Positions 32,790 through 42,564 are shown, counted from the first letter of the stretch. The stretch: 45,498 bases of DNA from Streptomyces sp. NRRL S-31 (GCF_000718775.1 NZ_JOCB01000072.1:1-45498), one strand, 5' to 3'. Notes: a model not told the origin generated them from the sequence alone. Program-made: numbers and translations.

Positions 32790-33266
32790 ATGGAGACCGA
32801 GACGGCCACGCGCTGGCTGACCGATGCGGAGCAGTGCGCCTGGCGCACCCACCTGGAGGTCAACAGGCTGTTGACGTATCAGCTCGAGAAGGACCTCCAG
32901 CCGTTCGGCCTGACAATGAACGACTACGAGATCCTGGTGAACCTGTCCGAGTCGGAAGACGTGCGGATGCGGATGAGCGACCTGGCGTCCGCGACCCTCC
33001 AGTCCAAGAGCAGGCTCTCGCACCAGATCACGCGCATGGAGAACGCGAACCTGGTGCGCCGGGAGAACTGCGACACGGACCGGCGGGGGCTCTACGCCGT
33101 GCTCACGGATCACGGCATGGAGATGATGAAGAAGGTCTCCCCGCATCATGTGGCATCGGTGCGGCGGCACTTCATCGACCTGCTGTCGCCCGACACGCTG
33201 GCCGAACTGGACAAGGCACTCAGGCCGATCGCCGAGCACCTGAGGGGACAGCGGGGGCGTCCCTGA
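32790..33266 (+). CDS. absC: MarR-family pleiotropic regulator AbsC
   Basis: 158-aa winged-helix protein. The N-terminus is TATRWLTDAEQCAWRTHLEV; the DNA-binding part is MRMSDLASATLQSKSRLSHQ followed by ITRMENANLVRRENCDTDRR, with the wing GLYAVLTDHGMEMMKK and the C-terminal dimer helix HHVASVRRHFIDLL. Sequence, length and neighbourhood match, from memory, S. coelicolor AbsC (SCO5405), a zinc-binding regulator needed for antibiotic production under some conditions and linked to the coelibactin cluster. The identification rests on recall, not alignment. ATG at 32790 is the only sensible start. Confidence 0.85.
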   Translation: METETATRWLTDAEQCAWRTHLEVNRLLTYQLEKDLQPFGLTMNDYEILVNLSESEDVRMRMSDLASATLQSKSRLSHQITRMENANLVRRENCDTDRRGLYAVLTDHGMEMMKKVSPHHVASVRRHFIDLLSPDTLAELDKALRPIAEHLRGQRGRP

Positions 33267-33529
33267 CCTTCCCGCGCGGCCGGGCCCGGGACGGCCGTTG
33301 CCCGCCCGGCGGGTACGCGGTCGTCGGCGCCGGGCCCTGAGGCTCCGCCGACCGGGTGCGGAGCCCGCCGCGCACCGGCACAGCCGGGCGGCCGGCGGGT
33401 GAACGCCCTCCGGCCCCGCAGCCGACCGGACCGCCGGGAAGGCGGCCCCGGCCGGGTCCCCGACCGGCGGACCGGAGCCCGCGAGCACACCGGCCGGCGC
33501 CGGACCGGAGCCCGAGGGCGCACCGGCCG

Positions 33530-34006
33530 GCGCATGACCGGAGGCGCACGGCATCCCTTCGGCGCCCCGCGCCAGGTCACGGACCCGCCACAACGGCACC
33601 CGGCCGGGCAGCGGCTCGCCCCATCCCGCCGGACGCCCCATCCCGCCGGACGCCCCGCCCCGCCGGACGGCCCATCCCACGGGACGCCCGCCACCCGGCC
33701 CGGCGGGGGGCCCGGCCCGGCCGGGAGCCCCGCTCGGCGAGGGGCCTGGACAGGCGCGGGCAGGGGGCCGTGCGCGTCAGCGCATGACCGGAGGCGCACG
33801 GCACCCCTTCGGCGCCCCGCGCCAGGTCACGGACCCGCCACAACGGCACCCGGCCGGGCAGCGGCTCGCCCCATCCCGCCGGACGGCCCATCCAACCGGA
33901 CGGCCGCCACCCGGCCCGGCGGGGGGCACGGACAGGCGGGGAGCCCGGGCGGGCGCGCGGTAGGGGCCGTGCCGCGTCGGCGTGCGGGGGGTGGCGGTGC
34001 ATGACG
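33530..34006. repeat. 250-bp tandem duplication
   Basis: The unit starting GCGCATGACCGGAGGCGCAC at 33530 is repeated at 33780, offset exactly 250 bp. The first ~127 bp (33530-33656 and 33780-33906) differ at only a few positions. The second copy then lacks 34 bp and resumes with GCCACCCGGCCCGGCGGGGG (from 33690 in copy 1, 33906 in copy 2). Similarity fades near 34000. Confidence 0.85.
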
Positions 34007-34059
34007 GCCGCCTGGCCGCCTGCGCGAGCATGCGGGGGGACGGGGGCGTGATTCCCGCC

Positions 34060-34122
34060 GTCCGGCCCGCTTGGCTCGTCCGGCCCGCTTGGCTCGTCCG
34101 GCCCGCTTGGCTCGTCCGGCCT
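34060..34122. repeat. 18-bp minisatellite, three and a half copies
   Basis: GTCCGGCCCGCTTGGCTC occurs at 34060-34077, 34078-34095 and 34096-34113 without change, followed by a partial copy. Identical units suggest recent slippage, so copy number probably varies between strains. Confidence 0.9.
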
Positions 34123-34166
34123 GTCGGGCCCGTCGGCCCGGGTGCTCGCTCCCCGCGGGAGAATCG

Positions 34167-34182
34167 CCGGTCGGGAGACCGG
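34167..34182 (-). terminator. Possible meaB terminator
   Basis: CCGGTC-GGGA-GACCGG, a perfect 6-bp stem about 15 nt beyond the meaB stop codon on the minus strand. Short, so uncertain. Confidence 0.4.
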
Positions 34183-34196
34183 AGGCCGTCGGCCCG

Positions 34197-35153
34197 TCAG
34201 TTCTCCGTGAGCCCCGCCACCAGTTCGTCCGCCGCGCGGTACGGGTCCAGTTCGCCGGTGACGATCCGCTCGGCGAGGGCGCTGAGACGGCGGTCGCCGT
34301 GCAGGTCGCCGATGCGTTCGCGCAGCGCGGTGACGGCGATGGTCTCCACCTCGCGGGCCGCGCGGGCCCGGCGCCGCTCGGCGAGCACGCCCCGCTCCTC
34401 CATCCAGGCCCGGTGCTTCTCCAGGGCCTCCACCACCTCGTCCACGCCCTGCGCGCGGGCCGCGACCGTCTTCACGATCGGCGGGCGCCAGTCGCCGGGG
34501 CCACGGGCCTCGCCCAGCCCCAGCATGTGGTTCAGCTCGCGGGCCGTGGCGTCGGCGCCGTCCCGGTCGGCCTTGTTGACCACGTAGACGTCCCCGATCT
34601 CCAGGATTCCGGCCTTCGCCGCCTGGATCCCGTCGCCCATGCCGGGGGCCAGCAGCACCACGCTGGTGTCCGCCTGGGAGGCGATCTCGACCTCGGACTG
34701 GCCCACGCCGACCGTCTCGACCAGGATCACGTCGCAGCCCGCCGCGTCCAGCACCCGGATGGCCTGGGGCGCCGCCCAGGCCAGCCCGCCGAGGTGGCCG
34801 CGGGTGGCCATCGAGCGGATGTAGACACCGGGGTCGGAGGCGTGGTCCGACATCCGGACCCGGTCACCGAGCAGGGCGCCGCCGGAGAACGGGGACGAGG
34901 GGTCGACGGCCAGGACGCCGACCCGTTTGCCCTGCTTGCGGTACGCGGTGACGAGCGCGGAGGTGGAGGTCGACTTGCCGACGCCGGGCGAGCCGGTCAG
35001 GCCCACCACATAGGCGTTGCCGGTCAGCGGCGCCAGCGCCGCCATGACCTCCCTGAGCTGCGGTGACGCCCCCTCCACAAGGGAGATCAGCCGGGCCACG
35101 GCCCGCGGCCGGCCTTCCCTGGCCTGGGCCACCAGAGAGGAGACGTCCTGCAT
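34197..35153 (-). CDS. meaB: MeaB-type G3E GTPase, acyl-CoA mutase chaperone
   Basis: 318 aa. MeaB loads and protects the B12 cofactor of methylmalonyl-CoA mutase and related mutases such as isobutyryl-CoA mutase. Motifs: Walker A VVGLTGSPGVGKSTSTSALV; VGVLAVDPSSPFSGGALLGD (switch region); DVILVETVGVGQSEVEIAS; and the guanine-specificity NKADRDGAD. The C-terminal helical dimerisation part is present (REVETIAVTALRERI). The ATG at 35153 is preferred for GGAG 5 nt upstream; a GTG at 35168 is open but poorly placed. About 110 bp separate it from the thiolase gene on the same strand, so they may be co-transcribed. Confidence 0.93.
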   Translation of the reverse strand: MQDVSSLVAQAREGRPRAVARLISLVEGASPQLREVMAALAPLTGNAYVVGLTGSPGVGKSTSTSALVTAYRKQGKRVGVLAVDPSSPFSGGALLGDRVRMSDHASDPGVYIRSMATRGHLGGLAWAAPQAIRVLDAAGCDVILVETVGVGQSEVEIASQADTSVVLLAPGMGDGIQAAKAGILEIGDVYVVNKADRDGADATARELNHMLGLGEARGPGDWRPPIVKTVAARAQGVDEVVEALEKHRAWMEERGVLAERRRARAAREVETIAVTALRERIGDLHGDRRLSALAERIVTGELDPYRAADELVAGLTEN

Positions 35154-35262
35154 CACAGCTCCGTTCACTTCACCGACGTACCGGAAAACAACCGGACCCG
35201 AAACAGCGGACCCGAAACGGCCGGACCGGAGACGATCCGGACCGGAACCGGTCCTGCGGCCC

Positions 35263-36462
35263 TCAGGCCTTCGGCACCCGCACGATCAGGGCGTCGCCCT
35301 GGCCGCCGCCACCGCACAGCGCCGCCGCGCCGACCCCGCCGCCGCGCCGCTTGAGCTCCAGCGCCAAGTGGAGCACGAGCCGGGCGCCGGACATGCCGAT
35401 CGGGTGACCGAGGGCGATGGCGCCACCGTTCACGTTCACCTTTTCGGTGGAAACGCCGAGGTCCTTGATTGACTGCACGGCGACGGCGGCGAATGCCTCG
35501 TTGATCTCGATGAGGTCGAGGTCGGAGACCTCCAGGCCGTCCTTCTTCAGGGCGTGCAGGATGGCGTTGGACGGCTGCGACTGGAGGCTGTTGTCCGGTC
35601 CGGCCACATTGCCGTGCGCGCCGATCTCGGCGAGCCACTCCAGGCCCAGCTCCTCGGCCTTGGCCTTGCTCATCACGACCACGGCCGCCGCGCCGTCGGA
35701 GATCTGCGAGGAGGTGCCCGCGGTGATGGTGCCGTCCTTGGTGAAGGCCGGGCGCAGCTTGCCGAGGGACTCCGTGGTGGTGTCGCCGCGGATACCCTCG
35801 TCCTTGCTGAACAGCACCGGGTCGCCCTTGCGCTGCGGGATCTCCACCGGCGTGATCTCGGCCTCGAACAGGCCGTTCTTCTGCGCGGCGGCGGCCCGCT
35901 GGTGGGACTGCGCGGCGATCTCGTCCTGCTCGGCGCGGCCGATGCCGAGGCGGGTGTTGTGCTTCTCGGTGGACTCGCCCATCGGGATGTTCTCCCACGG
36001 GTCCGTCAGGCCGTCGTAGGCCATCGCGTCGAGCATCTGGACGGCGCCGTACTTGTAGCCGTCGCGGGACTTGGGCAGCAGGTGCGGGGCGTTGGTCATG
36101 GACTCCTGGCCGCCCGCCACGACGATGTCGAACTCGCCGGCGCGGATCAGCTGGTCCGCGAGGGCGATGGCGTCCAGGCCGGACAGGCACACCTTGTTGA
36201 CGGTGAGCGCCGGGACGGTCATCGGGATGCCGGCCTTGACCGCGGCCTGGCGGGCCGGGATCTGCCCGGCGCCGGCCTGGAGCACCTGGCCCATGATCAC
36301 GTACTGCACCTGGTCGCCGCCGATCCCCGCACGGTCGAGGGCGGCCTTGATCGCGAAGCCGCCCAGGTCGGCTCCGGAGAAGGACTTCAGCGAGCCCAGC
36401 AGCCGCCCCATGGGCGTCCGGGCGCCCGCGACGATCACTGAGCTGGTCGTTCCAGAAGACAT
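35263..36462 (-). CDS. Acetyl-CoA C-acetyltransferase (thiolase)
   Basis: 399-aa thiolase-II that condenses two acetyl-CoA to acetoacetyl-CoA or cleaves it. The nucleophile Cys92 lies in [31 protein letters not shown] and [14 protein letters not shown] are conserved. [28 protein letters not shown] with the catalytic His, and CGGGGQGDA with the second active-site Cys follow. The ATG at 36462 is used; the frame is open further 5' without family sequence, and GGAAGGGG lies upstream. Grouped with meaB and the divergent mce, it fits the ethylmalonyl/methylmalonyl-CoA network (inference). Confidence 0.94.
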   Translation of the reverse strand: MSSGTTSSVIVAGARTPMGRLLGSLKSFSGADLGGFAIKAALDRAGIGGDQVQYVIMGQVLQAGAGQIPARQAAVKAGIPMTVPALTVNKVCLSGLDAIALADQLIRAGEFDIVVAGGQESMTNAPHLLPKSRDGYKYGAVQMLDAMAYDGLTDPWENIPMGESTEKHNTRLGIGRAEQDEIAAQSHQRAAAAQKNGLFEAEITPVEIPQRKGDPVLFSKDEGIRGDTTTESLGKLRPAFTKDGTITAGTSSQISDGAAAVVVMSKAKAEELGLEWLAEIGAHGNVAGPDNSLQSQPSNAILHALKKDGLEVSDLDLIEINEAFAAVAVQSIKDLGVSTEKVNVNGGAIALGHPIGMSGARLVLHLALELKRRGGGVGAAALCGGGGQGDALIVRVPKA

Positions 36463-36611
36463 GAGGTGCGATCCCCTTCCAGCTACGCAGAGCCGAGGAG
36501 TGAACGAGGGTTTACTTCGAATGTACTGAGCGGTTGGACACGGCGTCATCGGCCTGTCGGTGTGATCGCGCGCACGTTGCGTAACCACCCCGGGAGCGCT
36601 GCACTGAGTCC

Positions 36612-37052
36612 ATGCTGACGCGAATCGACCACATCGGGATCGCCTGCCACGACCTCGACGCCACCGTCGAGTTCTACCGGGCAACGTACGGCTTCGAGGT
36701 GTTCCACACCGAGGTCAACGAGGAGCAGGGGGTGCGCGAGGCCATGCTCAAGATCAACGGGACGTCGGACGGCGGCGCCTCCTACCTCCAGCTGCTGGAG
36801 CCGGTCCGCGAGGACTCCACCGTCGCCAAGTGGCTCGCGAAGAACGGGGAGGGCGTCCACCACATCGCCTTCGGCACGGCGGACGTGGACACCGACTCCG
36901 AGGAGATCCGCGGCAAGGGCGTACGGGTGCTGTACGACGAGCCGCGGCGGGGCTCCATGGGGTCGCGGATCACCTTCCTGCACCCCAAGGACTGCCACGG
37001 TGTTCTCACAGAACTCGTCACATCGGCGCCTGTTGAGTCGCCCGAGCACTGA
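36612..37052 (+). CDS. mce: Methylmalonyl-CoA epimerase
   Basis: 146-aa vicinal-oxygen-chelate enzyme interconverting (R)- and (S)-methylmalonyl-CoA. Metal ligands are visible in order: His7 ([16 protein letters not shown]), the VHHIAF His near 87, and the C-terminal Glu in [29 protein letters not shown] and YLQLLEP are family segments. It is divergent from the thiolase gene across 149 bp. It supplies the isomer used by methylmalonyl-CoA mutase, or by polyketide synthases in the reverse sense. Confidence 0.95.
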   Translation: MLTRIDHIGIACHDLDATVEFYRATYGFEVFHTEVNEEQGVREAMLKINGTSDGGASYLQLLEPVREDSTVAKWLAKNGEGVHHIAFGTADVDTDSEEIRGKGVRVLYDEPRRGSMGSRITFLHPKDCHGVLTELVTSAPVESPEH

Positions 37053-37112
37053 CCCCCGTACATAAGGGCCGGTAGGGTTGGGGGCGGTCGTCCCGGAAAC
37101 GGGGACGACCGC
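37049..37112 (+). promoter_or_regulatory. mce terminator and candidate scy promoter
   Basis: CTGACC (37049-37054), a 17-bp spacer and TAGGGT (37072-37077) form a fair promoter whose -35 box contains the mce stop codon. Transcription would start near 37084, exactly where a perfect 11-bp stem begins (37084-37094 with 37102-37112, loop GGAAACG). The stem can end the mce transcript and also cap the 5' end of a scy mRNA. The rest of the gap to 37258 shows nothing further. Confidence 0.5.
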
Positions 37113-37258
37113 ATGCCGGGGTCCGGGTTTCGGGGGACGAGCGTCGGGGCAGCAGCCCGTGCTCCGCCGTTGATCTGACACCATTCCCCGGGGGCCCCGT
37201 CCGGCGGATGGACGGAGCTCGTTGGAGAAGCCGACCAGGGGACGGATGGGACCGCGCA

Positions 37259-40200
37259 GTGCGGGGCTACGAGAGCCAGGAGCGAGAGCCGGCGGCTGAC
37301 GTCGACCACCTCTCTCGGTTCGAGGCCGAGATGAAGCGGCTGAGGACCGAGCGGGAAAAGGCGATCCAGCACGCCGAGGACCTCGGCTACCAGGTCGAGG
37401 TACTGCGCGCCAAGCTGCACGAGGCGCGCCGGACGCTCATGACCCGGCCCGCCTACGACGGCGGTGACCTCGGGTACCAGGCCGAGCAGTTGCTGCGCAA
37501 CGCCCAGATGCAGGCCGAGCAGTTGCGCCAGGACGCCGAGCGGGAGCTGAGCCAGGCCCGGGCGCAGACCCAGCGCATCCTCCAGGAGCACGCCGAACAG
37601 GCCGCCCGGCTCCAGACGGAGCTGCACCAGGAGGCGGTGACCCGGCGCCAGCAGCTCGACCAGGAGCTGGCCGAACGCCGTGCCACCGTCGAGTCGCACG
37701 TCAACGAGAACGTGGCCTGGGCGGAACAGCTGCGGGCCCGCACCGAGCAGCAGGCCCGCCGGCTGCTGGACGAGTCCCGCGCGGAGGCCGAGCAGGCGAT
37801 GGCCGCCGCCCGCGCGGAGGCCGAGCGGCTGACCCGGGAGGCCCGGGAGCGGCTGCGGAACGACGCCGAGGCGGCCCGCGCGGAGGCCGAGCAGATCCTG
37901 CGCCGCGCCCGCGCGGACGCCGAACGACTGCTCAACGCGGCCTCCACGCAGGCGCAGGAGGCCACCGACCACGCCGAGCAGCTGCGCACCGCCACCGCCA
38001 CCGAGTCCGACGCCGCCCGCCGGCAGGCCGCCGAGCTGAGCCGGGCCGCCGAGGAGCGGATGGCGGCGGCCGAGGAGGCGCTGCGCAAGGCGCAGTCCGA
38101 GGCCGAGAAGGTGGTCACGGAGGCGAAGGAGGCCGCCGCCAAGACCCTGTCGAGTGCCGAGGCCGCCAACGAGACGCGGACGCGCACGGCGAAGGAGCAG
38201 GTCGCCCGGCTGGTCGAGGAGGCCACCAAGGAGGCCGAGCACACCAGGTCCGAGGCCGAGCAGCTGGTCGCCGACGCCCGCGCCGAGGCCGAGAAGCTCG
38301 TCGCCCAGGCCGCCGAGAAGGCGCGCTCGATCACCGCCGAGGAGACGGCCACCCAGCTGTCCAAGGCGGCCAAGACCGCCGAGGACGTGCTCAACAAGGC
38401 GTCGGAGGACGCCCGGCGGACCACCCGGGCCGCCGCCGAGGAGGCCGAGCGGATCCGCTCGGAGGCCGAGGCCGAGGCGGACCGGCTGCGCGCCGAGGCG
38501 CACGACATCGCCGAGCAGCTCAAGGGCGCGGCGAAGGACGACACCAAGGAGTACCGGGCCAAGACGGTCGAGCTCCAGGAGGAGGCCCGCCGGCTGCGCG
38601 GCGAGGCCGAGCAGCTGCGTGCCGACGCGGTCGCCGAGGGCGAGTCGATCCGGGCCGAGGCCCGCCGCGAGGCCGTCACCCAGATCGAGGAGGCGGCCAA
38701 GTCCGCCGAGGAGTTGCTGGCCAAGGCCAAGGCGGACGCCGACGAACTGCGGCGGACCGCGACCGCGGACAGCGAGAAGGTCCGTACCGAGGCCATCGAG
38801 CGGTCCACCGGTCTGCGCCGGCAGGCCGAGGAGACCCTGGAGCGCGCCCGCGCGGAGGCCGAGCGGCTGCGCGCGGACTCCGCCGAGCGGGCCGAGACGG
38901 TCGCGGCGGACGCCGAGCGGGCCGCGCGGGAGCTGCGCGAGGAGACCGACAGGGCCGTCGAGGCCCGACGGGCCGAGGCCGCCGAGGAACTGACCCGCCT
39001 TCAGGGCGAGGCGCAGGAACGGCTGGCGTCGGCCGAGCAGGCGCTGGCGGACGCCCGCGAGGAGGCCGCCCGCATCCGCCGGGAGGCCGGCGAGGAGGCC
39101 GAGCGGCTGCGCGCGGAGTCCGCCGAGCGGATCCGTACGCTCCAGCAGCAGGCGGAGGCCGAGGCCGACCGGCTGCGCGACGAGGCCGCGTCCGACGCGT
39201 CCGCGTCCCGCGCCGAGGGCGAGGCCCTCGCCGTACGGCTGCGCTCGGAGGCCGCCGCCGAGGCCGAGCGGCTGAAGGCGGAGGCCCAGGACACCGCCGA
39301 CCGGGTACGGGCGGAGGCGCAGGCCGCCGCCGAACGGCTCGGCGCCGAGGCGTCCGAGACGCTGGCCGCCGCCCAGGAGGAGGCCGCCCGACGGCGCCGG
39401 GAGGCCGAGGAACTCCTCGGTGCCGCCCGCGAGGAGGCCGACCAGGAGCGGCAGCGGGCCCGCGAGCAGAGCGAGGAGCTGCTGGCCTCCGCCCGCAAGC
39501 GGGTCGAGGAGGCGCAGGCCGAGGCGACCCGGCTGGTGGAGGAGGCCGACCGGCGTGCCACCGAGATGGTCGCCGCCGCCGAGCAGCACGCGCAGCAGGT
39601 CCGGGACTCCGTCGCCGGGCTGCACGAGCAGGCCCAGGAGGAGATCGCCGGGCTGCGCTCGGCCGCCGAGCACGCGGCGGACCGGACGAGGCGGGAGGCC
39701 GAGGAGGAGGCGGACCGGGTCCGCGCCGACGCCTACGCCGAGCGCGAGCGGGCCAGCGAGGACGCCTCCCGGATCCGCCGCGAGGCGAACGAGGAGTCCG
39801 AGGCGGCGAAGGAGCTGGCCGAGCGGACGACGGCGGAGGCGATCGCCGAGGCCGAGCGGCTGCGCGCGGACGCGGGCGAGTACGCGCAGCGGGTGCGCAC
39901 CGAGGCGTCGGACGCGCTGGCCGAGGCGGACCAGGCGGCGGCGCGTACCCGGGCGGACGCCCGCGAGGACGCCAACCGCATCCGCTCCGACGCGGCCACC
40001 CAGGCCGACACCCTCATCACCGAGGCCCGCAGCGAAGCCGAACGGCTCCAGAACGAGACCGTCGCCGAAGCCGACCGCGTCCGCACGGAGGCGATCGCCG
40101 AGGCCGAACGGCTGCGCACCGAGACGGCCGCCGAGGTCGAGCGGCTGCTCGGGGACGCCACCGGCGACGCCGAGCGGCTGCGTGCCGAGGCCGCCGAGAC

Positions 40201-41140
40201 CGTCGGTTCCGCCCGGCAGCACGCCGAGCGGGTGCGGGCGGACGCCGAGCAGCTCAAGGCGGACGCGGAGGCGGCGGCCGAACGGCTCCTGGGCTCCGCC
40301 CGCGAGGAGGCCGAGCGGACCCTGGACGAGGCCCGCAAGGACGCCAACAAGCGGCGTTCGGAGGCGGCCGAGCAGGTCGACACGCTCATCACGGAGACCG
40401 CGGCCGAGGCCGACAAGCTGCTCGGCGAGGCGCAGCAGCAGGCGCTGAAGACCACGGCGGACGCCGAGTCGCAGGCCGACACGATGGTCGGCGTGGCCCG
40501 CAGCGAGGCCGAGCGGATCGTCTCCGAGGCGACCATCGAGGGCAACTCGCTGGTGGAGAAGGCCCGGACGGACGCGGACGAGCTGCTGGTCGGCGCGCGC
40601 CGGGACGCCACCGCGATCCGGGAGCGCGCGGAGGAGCTGCGCGACCGCATCACCACCGAGGTCGAGGAGTTGCACGAGCGGGCCCGCCGCGAGGCCGCCG
40701 AGACGATGAAGTCCACCGGCGACCGGTGCGACGCGCTCATCAAGGCCGCCGAGGAGCAGCTGGCGAAGGCCGAGGCGAAGGCCAAGGAGATGGTCTCGGA
40801 CGCCGATTCCGAGGCGGGCAAGGTGCGGATCGCCGCCGTCCGGAAGGCGGAGGGGCTGCTCAAGGAGGCCGAGCAGAAGAAGGCCCGTCTGGTCAAGGAG
40901 GCCGAGGAGCTGAAGGCGGAGGCGATCCGGGAGGCCCGCAGTACGGTGGAGGAGGGCAAGCGGGAGCTGGAGATCCTGATGCGCCGGCGCGAGGACATCA
41001 ACGCCGAGATCTCCCGCGTGCAGGACGTCCTGGAGGCGCTGGAGTCCTTCGAGGCCCCCTCGTCGGGCAAGGACGGCGGAGTCAAGGCCGGTGCCACGGT
41101 GGGTGCACCCCGTTCGGGTGGCAAGTCGTCAGAGAGCTAG
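37259..41140 (+). CDS. scy: Scy, polarity-organising coiled-coil protein
   Basis: About 1293 aa, almost entirely coiled-coil, rich in Ala, Glu, Arg, with units such as EAERLRAEA repeated throughout at about 51-residue or 11-residue phasing. The N-terminus (YESQEREPAADVDHLSRFEAEMKRL, then HAEDLGYQVEVLRAKLHEAR) matches, from memory, S. coelicolor Scy. Scy assembles at hyphal tips, binds DivIVA, FilP and ParA, and sets the sites of polar growth and branching. GTG at 37259 is chosen because this known N-terminus begins there; an ATG at 37208 in frame is the alternative. The C-terminal tail (after ALESFEAPSSGKDGG) is disordered. filP follows after 183 bp. A 1297-codon frame opposite is a shadow. 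Confidence 0.92.
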   Translation: MRGYESQEREPAADVDHLSRFEAEMKRLRTEREKAIQHAEDLGYQVEVLRAKLHEARRTLMTRPAYDGGDLGYQAEQLLRNAQMQAEQLRQDAERELSQARAQTQRILQEHAEQAARLQTELHQEAVTRRQQLDQELAERRATVESHVNENVAWAEQLRARTEQQARRLLDESRAEAEQAMAAARAEAERLTREARERLRNDAEAARAEAEQILRRARADAERLLNAASTQAQEATDHAEQLRTATATESDAARRQAAELSRAAEERMAAAEEALRKAQSEAEKVVTEAKEAAAKTLSSAEAANETRTRTAKEQVARLVEEATKEAEHTRSEAEQLVADARAEAEKLVAQAAEKARSITAEETATQLSKAAKTAEDVLNKASEDARRTTRAAAEEAERIRSEAEAEADRLRAEAHDIAEQLKGAAKDDTKEYRAKTVELQEEARRLRGEAEQLRADAVAEGESIRAEARREAVTQIEEAAKSAEELLAKAKADADELRRTATADSEKVRTEAIERSTGLRRQAEETLERARAEAERLRADSAERAETVAADAERAARELREETDRAVEARRAEAAEELTRLQGEAQERLASAEQALADAREEAARIRREAGEEAERLRAESAERIRTLQQQAEAEADRLRDEAASDASASRAEGEALAVRLRSEAAAEAERLKAEAQDTADRVRAEAQAAAERLGAEASETLAAAQEEAARRRREAEELLGAAREEADQERQRAREQSEELLASARKRVEEAQAEATRLVEEADRRATEMVAAAEQHAQQVRDSVAGLHEQAQEEIAGLRSAAEHAADRTRREAEEEADRVRADAYAERERASEDASRIRREANEESEAAKELAERTTAEAIAEAERLRADAGEYAQRVRTEASDALAEADQAAARTRADAREDANRIRSDAATQADTLITEARSEAERLQNETVAEADRVRTEAIAEAERLRTETAAEVERLLGDATGDAERLRAEAAETVGSARQHAERVRADAEQLKADAEAAAERLLGSAREEAERTLDEARKDANKRRSEAAEQVDTLITETAAEADKLLGEAQQQALKTTADAESQADTMVGVARSEAERIVSEATIEGNSLVEKARTDADELLVGARRDATAIRERAEELRDRITTEVEELHERARREAAETMKSTGDRCDALIKAAEEQLAKAEAKAKEMVSDADSEAGKVRIAAVRKAEGLLKEAEQKKARLVKEAEELKAEAIREARSTVEEGKRELEILMRRREDINAEISRVQDVLEALESFEAPSSGKDGGVKAGATVGAPRSGGKSSES

Positions 41141-41323
41141 CGGGCGGAGTGTGTTGCAGTGTTGTGTGGAGGCTTTGCCCAGCTCCTCGACGGTCCCCCC
41201 GGGGGTCGGCTGCTCGAAAGACGTGCCATTCTCCAGATCAACACCGTATCCGCTCGATGACACACCGCTTCGGCCCCTAGGATTCCCCCTATCACCTCAC
41301 CGGTCTCATTCGACAGGAACCCC

Positions 41324-42259
41324 ATGAGCGACACTTCCCCCTACGGCTTCGAGCTTGTGCGGCGTGGGTACGACCGCGCTCAGGTGGACGAACGAATCTC
41401 CAAGCTCGTCTCCGACCGTGACAGCGCTCTCGCCCGCATCACCGCCCTGGAGAAGCGCATCGAGGAGCTGCACCTCGAAACGCAGAACGCCCAGGCCCAG
41501 ATGACGGACGCCGAGCCGTCCTACGCCGGTCTCGGCGCGCGCGTCGAGAAGATCCTGCGGCTGGCCGAGGAAGAGGCCAAGGAACTGCGTGAGGAGGCGC
41601 GGCGGGCGGCCGAGCAGCACCGCGACCTCGCCGAGTCGGCGGCCCAGCAGGTCCGCAACGACGCCGAGACGTACGCGGCCGAGCGCAAGGCCAAGGCCGA
41701 GGACGAGGGCGTCCGGATCGTCGAGAAGGCCAAGTCCGACGCCACCCAGCTGCGGGCCGAGGCGCAGAAGGACGCGCAGTCCAAGCGCGAGGAGGCGGAC
41801 GCCCTCTTCGAGGAGACCCGCGCGAAGGCCGCGCAGGCCGCCGCCGACTTCGAGACGAACCTGGCCAAGCGCCGCGAGCAGTCCGAGCGTGACCTGGCCT
41901 CGCGTCAGCAGAAGGCCGAGAAGCGCCTCGCCGAGATCGAGCACCGGGCGGAGCAGCTGCGCCTGGAGGCGGAGAAGCTGCGCACCGACGCCGAGCGCCG
42001 GGCCCGCCAGACGGTGGAGACCGCCCAGCGCCAGGCCGAGGACATCGTGGCCGACGCGAACGCCAAGGCCGACCGCATCCGTTCGGAATCCGAGCGGGAG
42101 CTGGCGGCGCTCACCAACCGCCGCGACAGCATCAACGCCCAGCTGACGAACGTCCGCGAGATGCTCGCCACGCTGACCGGTGCCGCGGTGGCCGCGGCCG
42201 GCACGTCGACCGACGACGAGTCGGTCTCCCGGGGTGTTCCGGCGCAGCAGTCCCGGTAG
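41324..42259 (+). CDS. filP: FilP, intermediate-filament-like coiled-coil protein
   Basis: 311 aa. FilP forms a cytoskeletal network behind the hyphal tip and gives mechanical stiffness; it binds DivIVA and Scy. The N-terminus SPYGFELVRRGYDRAQVDERISKLVSDRDS is DivIVA-like (GYDxxQVDxxI). A continuous coiled coil from about 22 to 285 follows (AEEEAKELREEARRAAEQHR, RRARQTVETAQRQAEDIVADA), then a short polar tail. The upstream TAGGAT (41277-41282) is a plausible -10 box, giving its own promoter besides any readthrough from scy. Confidence 0.94.
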   Translation: MSDTSPYGFELVRRGYDRAQVDERISKLVSDRDSALARITALEKRIEELHLETQNAQAQMTDAEPSYAGLGARVEKILRLAEEEAKELREEARRAAEQHRDLAESAAQQVRNDAETYAAERKAKAEDEGVRIVEKAKSDATQLRAEAQKDAQSKREEADALFEETRAKAAQAAADFETNLAKRREQSERDLASRQQKAEKRLAEIEHRAEQLRLEAEKLRTDAERRARQTVETAQRQAEDIVADANAKADRIRSESERELAALTNRRDSINAQLTNVREMLATLTGAAVAAAGTSTDDESVSRGVPAQQSR

Positions 42260-42564
42260 CCGTACGGCACGGTGATCCCCGAGAGGGGCGGTGGGACCCG
42301 GTCCCGCCGCCCCTTTCGCGTGCGCGTGGCGTGGAACGTGGAAAGGGAACGCGGGGCGTGCGGGGGACGCGCGGCGTGCGGGGGACGCGGTCGCCGTGAC
42401 CGGCCGTGGAGACCCCCGGCACGGCACCCCCGTCGGCCGGTCCCTCCGCATCCGTGTCCCGTCCGCCCGGCGCCCTGCGGCACCGCCCCCGCCGATCGAG
42501 GGGGCTGGAGCACACCCCGGCCGCTCCGGTGGCGGCCCCGCGGAGGCCGACCTAGCGTGGCCGC
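42260..42564. other. Intergenic region after filP
   Basis: Contains the filP terminator (42284-42314), a 16-bp direct repeat GCGTGCGGGGGACGCG (around 42356 and 42374), and at its right end TAGCGT (42553-42558), a -10-like box 6 nt before the next ATG that would give a leaderless ABC mRNA. No gene is seen. Confidence 0.5.
42284..42314 (+). terminator. filP terminator
   Basis: A 14-bp stem with one G-U pair (42284-42297 with 42301-42314), loop CCG, and TTT at the end, 25 nt after the filP stop codon. Confidence 0.8.

Larger units (their letters stand above)
33267..34196. other. 930-bp non-coding, repeat-rich region
   Basis: No gene is credible here. Both strands are open over long stretches, but the products are Arg/Pro/Gly low-complexity and change phase with the repeats. 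The region consists of G/C-rich filler, a 250-bp tandem duplication and an 18-bp minisatellite (both listed), and the terminator of meaB. Confidence 0.7.

Noticed and set aside
33530..33906. 250-bp repeat pair as attachment sites of an integrated element
   Set aside because: The copies are directly adjacent with nothing between them, so there is no inserted DNA.
33267..34196. Several 100-300 codon frames on both strands between absC and meaB
   Set aside because: Low-complexity Arg/Pro/Gly products, no ribosome binding sites, and their repeats follow the DNA duplication rather than a protein unit.
36782..40675. 1297-codon open frame on the minus strand opposite scy
   Set aside because: It mirrors the Glu/Ala/Arg repeats of scy; its Leu/Gly/Val composition is the complement of GAG/GCC codons. 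The + strand frame encodes a recognised protein with the correct N-terminus.
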